DNA of 64,000 bases, taken from Archilochus colubris. Taxonomy: Eukaryota > Chordata > Aves > Apodiformes > Trochilidae. The notes beneath the pieces were generated by a model. That model did not search any database, was not told the origin of the DNA, and saw only the letters and a program-made list of their open reading frames with translations. The DNA lies in the NCBI GenBank assembly GCA_023079485.1, contig CM041108.1:2976001-3040000 (forward strand). The letters are read 5' to 3'. Of this stretch, positions 49,401 to 63,770 are shown one piece after another. Position 1 is the first letter of the stretch; the number at the start of each line of letters is the position of its first letter. The position numbers and the translations under genes were made by a program.

Positions 49401-52400
49401 AGCCCCAGCCCATCCCCACCACTGAACTGCCTCAGTTATGAGCTGTGGGCCCCCTGAAGAAATCCTGGCACTCTACTTTGCACAATTTTGACATTAATAG
49501 CCCAGGAATAAAGTGATGCCATCCACCCCGACTGGCTGCAGCAGAGCCCCTTTCACCGAGCACACGGGAGAGGGACTGCTGAGCTATAACTGCACTGAAA
49601 ATGTATTAGAAGGGAAGCAATGCACTTAACTTACTACAAACAGGGAATTATCACACAAGTGGCTTTTCCTTATGACTTGAGGCACAAAAAAAAAGGAGCA
49701 GTGAGGAGTTAGAGCTCTCTGCAGGGCTGCGGAGAGAGGAGGAGGAGGAGGGAGGGATGCAGCAGGACAAGAGGAGCAAAGGGGAGTGGGAAGAGATGCA
49801 GACAGAGGACACTGCCCGGAGACAACATGGGGAAATCACAAGCACAAAATCAGGTATCAGGTTTTCAAGGCACTGGCAGAGCTCTCCAGTAGCTCAGGAC
49901 ACAAACACAGGGCTGAGATGGGGAGGGACCTGGTCAGGCTGGGGCCACCCACAGCAAATGGGAGCTGGGACATGATTTGTAGATTTGTAGCCTGAAAATA
50001 ACTGCAGGTTAACATCTCCTTCCCATGCCAGTTCTTCCTCACGTTCCTAATTGCAATTTCACCCAAGTTCTGCTGGCAGATGGGTAGAGATGGACAGAAT
50101 GAGGACAACAAGCCAAGGTGGTCCAGACTGCCTGAGACTACATGGGAGGAGCTGGGCATCTCAAGCCTTTGGGGATGAATTCCCCTTTGGCAGAAGAAGT
50201 TTCTCCATCTCTGATCACAAATGGCCAAGATAAGAAGGTAACTTGTGCCTCCTCCTCTGACATATGTCTCTTCACAGAAACTTAACAAGAACCCACAGAG
50301 CTACAGACACAGAGCTACAGAACCCACAGAGACAGCCAAACCCCATCACACAGCCAGATCTTCCCTTATCACGTAACTACGAGGTTGTTTGCCACATGAA
50401 CAGAGTTCTAGCATCCCATCCTGATGGGATGGGGACTTAACCCTGAGAGAAGGTGGCAGAGGAGGAGCAGAAAGGAAACTGGAAAACCAGAGGAGGGGAA
50501 GAACAAGATGGATGTGAAGGAAGGAAACACCATGGAGCCAAAAGCAATGGGACCCTTCCCAGCCACGCCATTTGCAGTCTCCATTTATAAATTGGCACTA
50601 ATGAGACTGAAAACAAGAGAGGGAGGGAGGTAAAAGACCCTTCCCAGAACAGACCCCCCTTTTCCTTCTCTCTCCCCTTGAGGACATCATCCTTAAAATA
50701 TATTTCATTTCACAGCTGCATTATGGTACCACAAAATCCTGCGAATCCAATTTAAGAACAGATTACCTCCTCACTTACTTCATTTGAAGCAATTACATGT
50801 TAATTTTCATTGAGACCAGCCTAATGCATACCAATCTGATGCTGCAATCTCATTTGAATACTTGAGGGAACTCTAGTTGGGCTCCAGGCTCTGGAGGCTC
50901 ACATTTAAAGGGCCACTTCACTTTTCCTTTTCCTTTTCCCCCAGTTATCTGTGCTTTCATCCCACTTGTGGTGTTCCCTCCATCCCTCCCTGGCCTTCCC
51001 ATCAACTGGTGCCATTCATCAGAGCAACTAAAAAGACCTAAAAAGTCCTGCAGCAAACCCTGTAGAGCAACACTCTGCTCACCACCAGCTGGGTCCTTAA
51101 GGCAGGCCCTTTCCCCAAGCCAAAATTCAGCCTTTCCAAGACCTTTCTGCATCAAGTTAATAAACTTCCAGCATCAAAGACACCGCTCAACACGTGCTGC
51201 TACTTCACATGTCTCTGCAAAACAACTCCTCCCAGGCCAACAACAGCCTCTGCCAGGTTTCTAGCTGATGGTTATCTACTGCTCCCTCACACTGACTTGA
51301 AGCTTCCCATCCAGCCAGGCCCAGGGTATTGATCCATGTCTCGGGCACCGAGCTTGGAGTCATTAATAATGCCACAAGAGCATGGATTCAGCTCTGGGTG
51401 GAGGCGCAGGGGCATGTCGAATCTGTCTTGCTGTACACATCTCAGAGAGAAGCATTCCTGTCGGAGGCTTGCACCTTAATTAGATTTCTCAGATTGCCCA
51501 GGGCCCTGAGACACTTGTGCAGACACCATATAAATGTATATGGCATTGTGCTGTAATTAATCCAGGGTGATGCAGGCGGAGCAGGAACGAGGGGCTGATG
51601 CGTGGTGACACAATCAGCCCCAACATTTCAAGCATGGTGCTGGGTGCAAGCCCACCCCGTGATCCAATCCCCATCAGCTGCAATCCAAGGAAGTTCCCTG
51701 TTCATGCCATGCACCAAAAATAGAGGAGAAGATGAGTATTTGGGTGGAGGAAAAGGTGGCATCTCAGAAGCAAAAGGATTCGTCGTGCTGCCTCCCCAGG
51801 CAAAGGTACCTCCAGCTCTCCCTCCACATGAGCAGCTCAGCAGCCAGGAAGACAACACAAAGCACTAAAGTTGAGCAGAGATGAATTGCAGCTCCTCCTC
51901 CCTCCCAGAAAAGAATCAATGGCATCAGGCAGCTGGCTGTGGCATTGCTGAAAGCACCCAGGTGAACCCAGACATCCCTGTCCCACTTCGGATGCTCCAC
52001 CTATTGCATGATGGAATGAGGCTGGTGAGGCAGTTTTATCAGAGAAAATCTTCAGGGAAGGAGTTTGAGCTGAGGAGAACTCAGGAAAGGTGCAGAAGAA
52101 GATGAAGTGATGGAGGAAAAAATTCTGGCTGAAACATCATCCAACCTCCTGAAGCCTTTTACTCCCCTGTGAGTCCCCTGCCTGGAGCTGGGGGAGGGTT
52201 GTTCCCTGAAAACAGAGATGTGAGACCTTCACCTCCCCAGGGGTGTGATGTCTCAGCCTCACCTGTGCCCAAGTACTGCCCCGGGGGGTAAAAAAGCCTT
52301 TTGGGGCAGAAGGGAGTGGGCCAAGGCACGACAGGGCTTGGATAGGATGAAATAAGTCACTGGGCCCCGTGGGGTGTGTCAAGAAACTAAATAATCAGGA

Positions 52401-55400
52401 TTCAAGGGAGAAAAGGCAGTTGCCTGGGCAACAGTTTGCTGCTAACACATCTGCCACCCTGCACGACTGCCCAGATGCTGCTCAGGTGCCAGAGAAGCCC
52501 CAGGGCCCAGCCTGCTGCCCTGGCAGCCCCACAGCATCCCAAGGATGCTGGCACAATGGGTTTCCCAAAGCTGGGTGGGAAACCAGAGTCACTCCATGCC
52601 CTGAGGCAGCACTTAACAGGGCCTGACAGCTCTTGCTGTCCATCCTCACACCTCAAATGACAGTGGCCATCAGTGAGAAGCCAGAAGGAGGTGACATCCC
52701 ACTGCTCACCTGTCCTGCTCCGGGGAGCATCCCTCCCTCATGGACTCCTTGTTTTTTCTTCCTTCTCCTTCTCCCACCACACTCACTTCCTAAAAGCTCC
52801 TCTGCAGCAAGCAAGGAAGGAGATGCCTCTGCTGGCAGACACAGATGCCAAGGTGACACAAGGACACAGCAGATGCTGGTGACACCAGCACCCAACCTCT
52901 TGCCTCACGACCACCCCCATCACCCACTGCTCTCCAGCAAGGTGGGGACCACAGCACCCTCAGCTGACTGCAGGAGGTGCAGAAGCACCCATGCCTTAGC
53001 TGAAACAAGGTTTGGGTGCCTTAGGGACACATTTTCAAAGCACCTGGAAAGACTTTGGTTGCCCAGTTCCCACTGAAGCAACTCAGTCCCTGTATGCACC
53101 TTTGAAAACGTGGCCTTTATAGTTTTCCAGTTTGATGTCACATCTGTAAGAATATATGGTGGTTTTGTTGGTTTTTTTTTTTCCCTTCTCCTCACGCTCT
53201 TCTTCTTTTTAAGAGTTCATACTTTGAAATCTAATTTTTATTTATTTTCCTTTCCTAGAAAAGGGCTGACTCCCCACTGAGCACAGAAGGAGACAGAGAA
53301 GAGAGGGTGGGGAGGAAGCCTTCAAAAAGTGCCCAGATTTAATTTTTAATCAGAGGAACAGGAAAAGAAATTTGTTGATGATCAAACAGATTCAAGTACC
53401 TTAAAAGAAAGGGACCATCAGTAAATGGAAACTAGTTAAGAAATTACATGAAAGACATGAGAGATGCTCGAGAAGCAGAAAAGATGCTGTAACCAAGTGG
53501 AAAACCAAACCCATCAGTCCCAAACCACTGGAGCAGTGAGAAACAGGAGGTGAAGCATTTGTTCTGCACAAGTGGCAGAAGATGGGAGAGCTGGTGCTTT
53601 GCAGAGGTGCTGAGGGAGCCCAGAACCTCAGAAAGAGCAGCCCTGGCTGGCTTTGTACCTGCACAGCTCAAACAAGTGCAGACAGTGGAAAAAAGGGCTT
53701 CATTGCTTTGAAAAACAGCACCCCGGGGGCTCTGTGTTTTCCTTTGCCTCCTCGGCACCTTCCAGCTCAGAGTGCGCTCAGTTTAGAAACCCAAAGAGGG
53801 TAGGATTGGTTTATTTATTTAGTTACTTTTCCTCCTCCTTTGCTTTGCTTTGAATCCATTTGGCAGGGCTTTGCAGCTCAGGCGGGGACCTAAAAAGCCA
53901 GAGGAGCCCTCTGGGGGCTGAGGGACTGAGGGATTTAGGGAGGGGAAGAGGAAGAAGAGGAGGAGGAGAGACCACAGCAGCACCGAGCAATCCTGCAAGG
54001 GAGGATTTCAGATAGAGATCAATCCATCCCCCATCCCTAAGGCACCTTCCCAAGCTAAGAGGCTGGATCCTGTTGCTTCTCTGGACCTGCGAGTCACTCG
54101 GATAACTCCGAAACCTTTTAGCCAGGAAAACAGAACCGCCTTTTGGTGTCACACCAGAGTCAGTGGTGGGTAAAGCCCCCAAAGCATCAGATGAGCAGTC
54201 AGGTCCTTGGCAGGCATGGAAACTTTAATATGGATGCTCCGTGATGGAGTGAAGAGGTCTCCAAACCCCAGTAAATGTTTTATTAGGGCAGCTCTGGCTT
54301 TCGTGCCCAAGCCTTGCTCTTTTTGGACTCTGGGGATCTTGTTGTGATTGGAGAGACATTGCTCATCACCTCCCCATCTCCCAAGAGCCCTGCCAAGCTT
54401 TTCCCTTCCATCAGGCTTCAAATGGATTTAAAATAGTAGCCTGAAAGATGGCAGGACCACCCCAAAACCCTGCTCCCCCACCCTCAAAAGAGTATAACCC
54501 AGCTCCTCCCTGGGTTTCCAGCTCCCAGAGAACTTCAGATTTGGAACAGTGCATGAAGAAATATTGGGTCAGATATGATCTTGGCATACAAGGACTCCTG
54601 TTCCAAAGGACACCAGGCCAGCAGCATAAATAAAAGTGCACAAAGCTACTTTCCTGCTTACATCTGTGCCTACCAGAGCTATTCTGGAGGAGAAATCACA
54701 CCCCTCGTGTCCTATTAGAGCTGCTCCCATTTATTTTTTCCCCCCAATTCTAAAAAATATTCTAAAAAAATATTTACATCCAAACTAGACAAGAAAAGCC
54801 TGGTGCCAAGAAAATAGGGGATTTTTATAGATCTTCTTTCGGTGAGAAATTACCAAGACAACAAGTCACTAAGTTCCAATAAAGGATTTGACATTTTCCT
54901 GAATAAAAATAGCACCTAAAGTGGCATCATGTCGGATAACACCTTATGGGCAAGCAGGAGACTGAAAACCTTCTCACAACACGCTGAAACTCACCCGTGG
55001 GATCCCACTGGGGCCACCTAATCCTCTACCCTTTTCCATTGGATTTCACACTGATTTCCACGGGACTATCAGTCTCCTCCCTATTAAGTTTGATGGTTTT
55101 TTGCTGGCTTTATGGTTTTGGTTTTTTTTTAACTGACAAAGGCCAGGAATTGTCTTGTTTTGAGGCATACACACAGCAACAGCTCGGAGCAGCATCCCAA
55201 TTACCTGCACGAGGCCATGCTGGATAGTGAAGTGTGTTGGGGGAGTTTTGGATCAAGCAGAAGGGCAGGTTTTGGTCTTGTTTTCATGTTTTTTTTTTTT
55301 CCATCAGCTTTAGTTCAAACCCCAAGTGCAGCTGCTTATGTTACAAGACCTGCCTGCAAAAACACATGCCAAGATACAGCCTACACAAGGCACTGAATGC

Positions 55401-58400
55401 AAGGGATGTGGAGGGGTACTGGGACTGCCTGCTCCAAGTAAAGGATGCAGCTCCAGAAGATGCAGTTTTACCATTTGTCCTTTCCCTTAAAAGCATAAAA
55501 ATCCCAACCATCCCATAATACCCATCAGACATGCACATATGATATCACCCTGGGAAAAAAAGGAGACTGAAGGCTACAGAGGGGAAAGCTCAGTCAGCGA
55601 CTGACTGAGAACACCAGGATTTTGTAGAAACATTAGGACTGGGCCAGCTTTCTGCTTTTTCTCCCTCCAGCAACAGAAAGCCCTGAGGTGTGTGGACAAA
55701 AGCAGCCCAGGAGGTGTTTCCAGCACCCCAATCCCCCCAGCTCCCAGGGGGAATTGCATCCCATGTGCCCAGCAGCAGGGATGGGGTCCCAGTTCTCCAG
55801 CTCCAGGAGACACCTCCCCAACCCACGATTCTCTTCCCCACCACAGCTAATTAACACCCAACCCCTTTCTTTGACTAATGAACCCCTGCCTGGGCACACG
55901 TGCCAAGTCCCAGGTGTTGACCCAAAGCCAAGGCTGCCTCCTGAGCCTTTGGATGTGGCCGGGCTGGCAGATGGATGGAAAAGAAAGGTTGGAAAACACT
56001 GACAGTGCTGGAAGAGCTGGGGAAGGGAAGAAGGGAAGGGGGATGCTTTCTGCTTGGTGCTTTTGTGCTCTCCCCAGCTCCTTTGGTGAAGCCAAGCTGC
56101 CTCATCACACCCCACCTCCCCCCTGCCATCCTGGAGCTTGACCCTCCTTATCCAGATGGCCCAAATCTCCCAAATCTCTCCTGCAGTTCTCCAGGAAAAT
56201 GCCCGGTGGTTTCACGACATCCAAAGCCACTCCATCCCCCCTTCTTCTTCCCCAGATTTGGAGGTGTCCAAAAGAAAATCACCTTTATCCTGGCCCAAAC
56301 CAGGACAGGAGGGATGGAGGGACAGTAGGGACTGGCAGGGAGAGGTGGGGACTGCATCAATTGAGAGGCTTTCTTCTCCTGTTTTTAAAAATCTAGCACA
56401 TGAATGTGCTTATTTAAAAATGGAAATTCAAACTAATTATTAGCTGGAGGCTTTCAAGTAAAAATGTAGGGCATGCAATATTATCTGGGATAATAGCAAT
56501 TGTTTTCAGCTTCAGGAAGTGCATAAGTAATGGAGTTTCATCAGTTGTCCAGCTTGGTTAAGCAGGGGACACATCCACTGGGCAGCCTGTCACCTCTTAC
56601 CATGAAACCAGCCACCTTTTCACCCTCTGTCCCCTGCCTTCAGCCTGGTCACCCACTTCTCCTGCACCTGAGGAGCCAGAGCCATGTGGTCCCTACACCA
56701 CAGCATGTATTTCCCCTCAGTGGACAGACTGGACCTGAAAGTTCTGATATTTAGAAATAATAATGAAATAATCCAACCTGACACTTCCAAGACAGGAGCC
56801 TGGGGTGTACATTTTTAGCTACTCTTTAAAACAGAAATGAAAGCATGGTGAGCCCTTCCTCTTCCTGCCCCTCAGCCATCAGAACTGATTAAACTCATCA
56901 CACAAAAAAAAGGCTCTTTGCTTGGTTCCCTTTTAAGATGCTCCATGGGATGCACAGAGCTGTGAGTCCTCAGCAGCTTTTCAGCAGTGCCACTGCTCGT
57001 GGGCAGCAGATATCAAAGCCAGGGGAAGAGAAATGTGGCATTCACATGTAAGGAACTGTTTGGCAGCAAGAAAAAAAAAAATCTCTGTGCCTGCACGAGC
57101 AGTGTCAGGAGAGAACTTCTCCAGGCCAGCACTGGCTGCAGATGTAACCCACTTGCAAGTCAACTGTGATCAAGGGGAACCAGAGAGGTTGCCAATTAAA
57201 ACCAGGGAATGATTTTCAAAGAACAAAGAAATCTGTGGACATTGTTTGATGGTGCATATTCTGCAAGATGCAAAAAGGGAAAAAAAAAAAAAAAAAACGG
57301 CTAAAAATAAGCTGGATGCTGGGAGCCAGCTCCTCAGCCCAGCCCAGACAATGGCTTCAGGGAGTTTGCAGCTTTAGCCATGCAGCCATCATTGTTGCTA
57401 AGTTCTGATCTCTATTTAAACTTGCAGAAGGTTTTCTTTCCCTGAAAAAAGAAAATAAAATACAAGAATCTCCCCTTCCATCTTGCTGCTCATCTCTCCT
57501 AAAGCAGCTCACATGATGATGATCAAAAATAAGCCCTCCAAGCCTAAGCTCACTAACATTCATTTCTCTCCTGCTAATGCTGGACTTCTTACTGTTAATC
57601 CTTAAATATATCCTTAAATAAGAATGACAGTACCTGAAGCGCCTAACAACCCCCTATCACAAACAGAGACAGCCTCTGCATTCCTAATTTAGCTTCCCAC
57701 ATGAGAGCTGACACTAATCCCAGATCCTGAGTCCTGGATATCTCCGACGTAAATGCCATCACCTCGCTCACCTTGACGGTACAGAGCAGCCTCAACTTTC
57801 CTTGTCCTGCTCAACTTTCAGAGCTGGTTCTCACTGCACCCAAACCAAGTTTTTGCAACCTGCAAGAGCAGGTGACTCCTTGTAAATCCCAAAGTCCTGT
57901 TTTCTGAAGGCTCCAGACCAGCACGGAGCAAACAGTGAGAAAGGAGCATCCAGACTCAGCTTAACTGTGAATAAATGGATTCAATTCCAAAATAAAATAC
58001 ACCTGGATGAGTGGGAGCACTTAGGACACAAGCAAAGGACACTTGACATTTTGCAGCAAGTTCAGAAAGAAAGCAAAGCTTTACAAAGCAGAGCTGGCCC
58101 CTTAGTCCTCTGTAGATGTTGGTATTTCTCTCCAAAGAGGGAATTTGAAAAGACTACAGGGAACCACAGCTGCCTCCTGCAAAGCAAGCACCAAACCCAC
58201 CCACTAAATGCAATCCTGACCAGGAAAAGCAGAGAGAAGGGAAGGATTTTCACCTGGTTCTGCAGGCAAATTGTTAACACTTCCCACCAACTGCTGGAAT
58301 AATCATCCCCACCCAAGCCACAGACAAGAAACTCTGCAGGAGCAGTGAGAAGAGCCAACAACAAGCCAGGCAAAAGCCCTAAACTTCCTTGCAAGCCCCC

Positions 58401-59818
58401 ATGGCATGGACCCAGCAGGAAAGCCATGGGTCAGCTCCAAGCTGACCAAGGGAAGGTGCCAAAGCCCAGCACCCTGTCACAGCCATCAGCTGGCAAGGAT
58501 GCTATGGCATCCCAGGACACTGCAGTCTGGGGATGGGTGGCATCCCCCTGCAAAGCACCTGGTGCCATGGTTGGAATAACGATTCAGAGCAAGAGCATTG
58601 CCCTGGACTTCTGCAAATTTGCATTGGATGAAGTGCAGGCTCCCCAAAGCTGAGCAGGGATGGGGGCTCTGAAGTCTGAATTGGCTCTGCTGTGCTTAGG
58701 AGAGGGGAGAAGCTGGCACTGTGCTTTAATGCATCACCCTGTGCTGTGGTGGGAGGACTGCTGGAGGAACTGGGTGTCCACCAGAGCTTTTGGGAGCCTC
58801 AGCATCCCTGACCCCCCCTGTATGCACAGGGCATGGCTGCTGGGTGCAGGGAGCCCCCTGAATTCCTGCCTGCTGGCTCCAACCCCCTCCCCACCAGCTC
58901 TTCCCATCATGTGGGTCTGCAGGAACGTGTCTGGAACGGGAAAACAGGGCTTGGCATTGCTTGGCCAGCAAGCCTTGGTGGTTCTCCTTGCTTGGATTTT
59001 CATCCTGTGGCACAAGGGAAAGGATAATGGCTGCCCAGCTCCCAGAGGCTGTTAGTTACACAGCATTAAACATTAGCTTTCCAGAATGGAAATTCTCAGA
59101 GATTTCTGAGATGGACGAGTGTCCCTGAGGCTTACACCTCCACAGGACAGAGCAATAACATTCCAAAGGTCAGGAGAAGCACAGGTTCCCAGGTCTGATT
59201 CCTATCACAGCTGAGATAAGCAGCGACTGCAGCCTGGGAGCAGGTTCAGCATTCAGGCTTTTTTGTTCTGAGCTGGGATTTTGCTTTGGGCCCAGCCTCC
59301 AGCCAAGAGTGAAGTGGAACAAAATCACTAGAAGAAAACATTTGGCTTCTCTGTTTTCTCTGGACAAGGTCTGACTCCCCCTCGCTCACACTCGGTTGGT
59401 TCAGGAAAACAAAATCCTGCTCCTTCTGTGTACTGGATCCCACACACCAAAAGGAACTGGCAAACCTCACCACTGCTCACCAGCAATTTCTGCTGGAGAC
59501 TCAGATCTAAGGAGGCATCCACTAGATACAATTTACATCCCACTTAAAGACTCAGAAGAGGGAATGAGGCGACTGTGCTGTGTTTGCCTTCTGCTGGACC
59601 CCCTTTCATCCTGGGATGGAGCATGGGAAGCTTTGTTCTATGCAATAACACATGAGGACACTTCTGGGCTCTGCCAAACCTCACAATACAACCAAGTATT
59701 TCATAACCTCTCTCTGATTTCCCTTTTAAGCCCCAGCTCTCAGTCGTACGCAGTTATACAAGAAACCTCAGCTTTCATTAAGGAAAAAAGAAACCCTCTG
59801 CACTTCTCCCTCTACCCC

Positions 59819-59900
59819 TTAAAAAAAAAGAAAAATCCCACCAAAAAAAAAAAAAAGAACAAACCAAAAAAACAACCCCCAAATCAAACAAAAAAAGACT
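59819..59900 (+). repeat. A-rich low-complexity block
   Basis: Runs of A are broken by single C, G and T residues, with repeated aaaaaa, ccaaaa and caaac motifs. It is simple sequence with no retroposon body recognised upstream. Confidence 0.85.
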
Positions 59901-60660
59901 CAACAAAACAACAATGAAACACTTCAGAAACCACCTCCACTCTTCAGACACAGGGTTTTAAAAGGGAGGCTCCGGATTTTGAAGCCCTGAGCTCCACTGT
60001 GCTTACTCCAAACCACACAGGAGCCCCTCAGAACAACTCTCAGGCTCCTTCCTGCCTTTAATCTGTCTCAGCAGGCACAATAAACAACTACAAATAGAAT
60101 AACAATATGGAAAAAGGGAGCTGGGAGGAGGGGAAAGAAGATGGGGTAATGCAGAGAAGGTCTGAGATACCAGGGAAGGCTTTTGAGAGCCATCCATGCT
60201 AATTATGGTGTTAAAAACCTGTCAGTCGAAGGGCTGGATATTAAATGGAATTGGCTTGAGATGACAGGGCTGAACTGGATTTTTAAAAAATTATTTATTA
60301 AAATGCTCTGGTTACAAATTAATGTTCTTAGATCTAAATGTATTATTGTCTCCCTGGCTTTGATCTGCAGAGCACTTTGAGCGACGGATGGGAAAGGTTG
60401 TCAGCTTCCCCCCTGCATGCCTCTAAGTGACTCCACAGCCCTCCCCGTAACACAGCTTTGCAGTTTCCTCCAGCAATCCCTTCTGTGACACCTCCAGGAA
60501 GATCCACACACCACAGACAGGTTTTAAGGAGCAGAGGAGCAAGCTGGAGCAGGGTTTGCTCCATCACATCAGCACCGTCTGCTGCCTCCGAGCTGCCTTG
60601 GGGTAAGCTCAGGGCCAAGCACATCTCCTGCCTGCTGCAAAGCCACTTTGGGGGTGAATT

Positions 60661-60905
60661 CATAGAATCATAGACCTGTCAGGGTTGGAAGGGACCTTAA
60701 ACATCTAGATCCAGCCCAGCTTGGTCTTAAAAACTTCCAGGGATGAAGCTTCCACCACCTCCCTGGGCAGCCTGTGCCAGTGTCTCCCCAGCCTCGTGGG
60801 AAAGAACTTTTTCCTAAAGTCTGATCTGAATCTACCAAGCTCTAGTTTGAATCCATTCCCCCTAGTCCTGCCTCTGCCCAAGATCCTAAAGAGCTCCTCA
60901 CCAGC
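60661..60905 (-). mobile_element. CR1 LINE 3' fragment, about 245 bp
   Basis: The inverted CR1 3' end starts catagaatcatagacctgtc and continues ggttggaagggacctt, caccacctccctgggcagcc and tgggaaagaactttttcc. The element's 3' end is at the left. It faces away from the CR1 at 61049-61293. Confidence 0.9.
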
Positions 60906-61048
60906 TTTCTTGGGAGAAAGAGCAAGCACCTGCATGCCCATCTGCCCCCATGCTCAGGATGGATCAAAAGCTTGGGGATAAGGTTGTCTGACCCAGGCTT
61001 TTGAACAAGCTTTGGACCCAAGAGCCAGGACTCTTCCCCAGATTTGAG

Positions 61049-61293
61049 GGAAAGGTTTCAAATTCAAAGAGGGGGGATTTAGATATTAGGAAGAAATTCT
61101 TTCCTGTGAGGATAGGGAGACCCTGGCCCAGGTTACCCAGAGAAACTGGGGTTGCCCCATTCCTGGAAGTGCTAAAGGATGGGGCTTGGAGCAACCTGGG
61201 CTAGTTGGAGGTGTCCCTATCCATGCAGAGGGACAGAACTAGATGGTCTTTAAGGTCCCTTTCATCCCAAACTATTCCATGAGTCCATGATTC
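61049..61293 (+). mobile_element. CR1 LINE 3' fragment, about 245 bp
   Basis: A forward CR1 3' region contains gatttagatattaggaagaa, ttctttcctgtgaggatagg and agatggtctttaaggtccct, ending in a degenerate octamer tail (ccatgagtccatgattc). It is antisense to NTM. Confidence 0.88.
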
Positions 61294-63770
61294 AGCTTTG
61301 CCCAGCAAAAGGATCTTTAGGAGAGACTCAGAGCTCTCCTCCTGCTGACTGCAAGCAGCCACTTGGTCTGTGCCCCCTGGTCAGACAAAAAGTAAACAGC
61401 TGTGTTCCAGGAAACCTGAGGCTGTTGCCCATCTCCAAATCTGTGGGATTTAGAGGTCAGGGCTCCCAGCCCAGCATTCTGCTCCTCCAGACAGCCTGGA
61501 GAAGGAGGTGATGGGCAGGCTGCTCCAGAGGCTTCAGCTCCCAACCATGCTTTGGGGTCCAGTGAGCAGAGCTCAGATGCAAACCCCCTCCAGTGGAAAC
61601 CTTCACGTGTGTTTTTGGGATGCCCATCACTGCTCTGGACCCTCAGACAGGGCTGGGAAATCACCTTCCCCCCACCCAGAAGCCTGGGCTCATCCATCAC
61701 ACACAAATTCAGCCTCCAAGAGCCTTGGCTCTCTCTAGACTTCACTCCACTTGGCTCCCAGGTCACCTCCTTCTTTCCTGCTTTATCTCTTCTTATTTTT
61801 TACTTTTTTTTCTCTAAATTTTTTTTTTTTTTTTCCCTAAAAATGTCTGTACAATTTCCCTCTCGATAACACACGAGTTAATTAAGCAGTGATCTCCTGG
61901 AGACAGGTTGCTACAAGGAGATAAGCACCAGCTCCTGTTCACCATAAACAGCTGTGCTCTGGACCAGCTTCTGGGGATTTGCTTCTTTTGTACAGAAGAC
62001 AAAACAATCATTGCCAATTGAATCTGGACATCATATTTTCCCCCTCCACCATCCTGACATCTCCACGATCCATCCAGAGGAGGCGAGTGGTGCCTTAGGA
62101 GAAATTAATACCTGGAGTTTGTTAGAAAGACAAAAGCTGTTCATGGGGTTGGTGGAGGAATACACAGAAGAGAAAAAAAAAAATAAAAGCCCAGGGATTG
62201 GAAAAAAAAATATTAAAAATTCCATATCTGTCATTCAGAAGGTTGCAGAACACTGATGTGACAAAGAGACAATTCAACAAGTAGAAGCACAAAGCAAGGA
62301 AGAATCAAAGCAAAACAAACCAGTTTTGCTCCAACGTGGGAGACCTTTGCTCAGCTTCCTACCTGCTGTTCTTCAACCACCTATTTTTACCACAGTCTCA
62401 CCAAGAAGATGACACCAAAAGATCAATGTGGACCTGGAACCATCCACTAAATGGGGACAAGAATCCTGAGGTCACTCTGCACCCAAGGACAGCTGGGACA
62501 CCAAGGCTGGAGGATGCTCTGGAGGACCTGAAGATGCACAGAGCTGGACTCATTGCACCCACCAGGGATGCAAGGCTGGATGTAGGGCCCCAAAATCCCC
62601 TAAAAATGGCAGAATCTGAGACTCACACTTCTGGATGCTTCAGTAACCTCCTCTTGGGCTGCTCTGCTGCTGACACAATTACCAGAATATCATCAGTGAT
62701 ATGCTGGGAACTGCTCATTAAATACAGTCACTCTGTCTTGGGGGGGTAGGGGGGACAAAAGAAAGGTAGGGGTTCCTTTTTTATTCCCCTTGCATGTGGT
62801 TTTAATGATTTTAAATCTTTTCAACCCAATTAGAGCTCTGTATCCTGATGAGGGACTCTGAGCTATTGTGCACTGGAGCCATTATCTGGCAGCCCATAGA
62901 AAAATTAGTACCTGGAGAGGCTGCACAGGGAAATAAATCTTTGCCTGACATTTTGGGACCAATTCTTGGCCAATTAGAGCACACTTTGCTGCGTGGGTAA
63001 TGTGTATCCAAACTGCTCTTCCTGCTGAAAAGGCCAAGCAGAGAACAAGTGTAATCCATGCAAAAGGGAAGGAAAAATGACCCGGCTGCAGACTCCGACC
63101 TCCCCAGCAAGTAACAGACCCTGCTGCAGAGAGCCACAACTTCCCTCTGACCCCAAAACCTTGAGGCACAGAGGATAAAAGCTGCTGGGTTTTGTGCCAC
63201 CAGCCCCATCCTGCTCCTCTCTTGCCCCATTTCTACTGCTCTGCCTGCAATCCCTGAGCCGTGGGAATGAAGGATGGGAATAAAGCCAGAAGAAGGGACC
63301 TGGCTGGTGATGGATGTGTCCCAGCATGGTCCTGAGGCTTTTAACCTTGCAATGATGAAAAGCCCACCAAGGCAGGGGGGACACAGGCTGTGCAGCACAT
63401 ATTGATAGCTCTGAGACAGCCTGGAGGGGAACAGGAAAGATTCCAGGTGGATCTGAGGAGGTTGACATCCCATCCCTTGGAGTGGAGTGGACCAGAAGCC
63501 TCACTCCCTTCCAAAGTGAGAAAGGGGACCCAAATCAAGATCCTGTTGCATGCAGAGTGTGTGGACAGGGTGCATGGACAAGGAGGACATTGGAGATGGC
63601 TGTGGACAGACAACCCTCTTGGCAGCCCCCAGAGTGCAGCACAAGATGCTCCCAGAGCCCCCTGAGCACAGGAACCATCAGGTCACTCAGCTCTCCCTCC
63701 TCCCCTCACTTTCCTCTGCAGTGTTTCCAGGGCAACGGGGGAAACAAGGATTAAAACAAAACTCAACCCA

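Noticed and set aside
62811..63473. 220-codon minus-strand open frame
   Set aside because: It has no recognisable domain and does not resemble the missing N-terminal NTM exons. The length is within chance for GC-moderate sequence.
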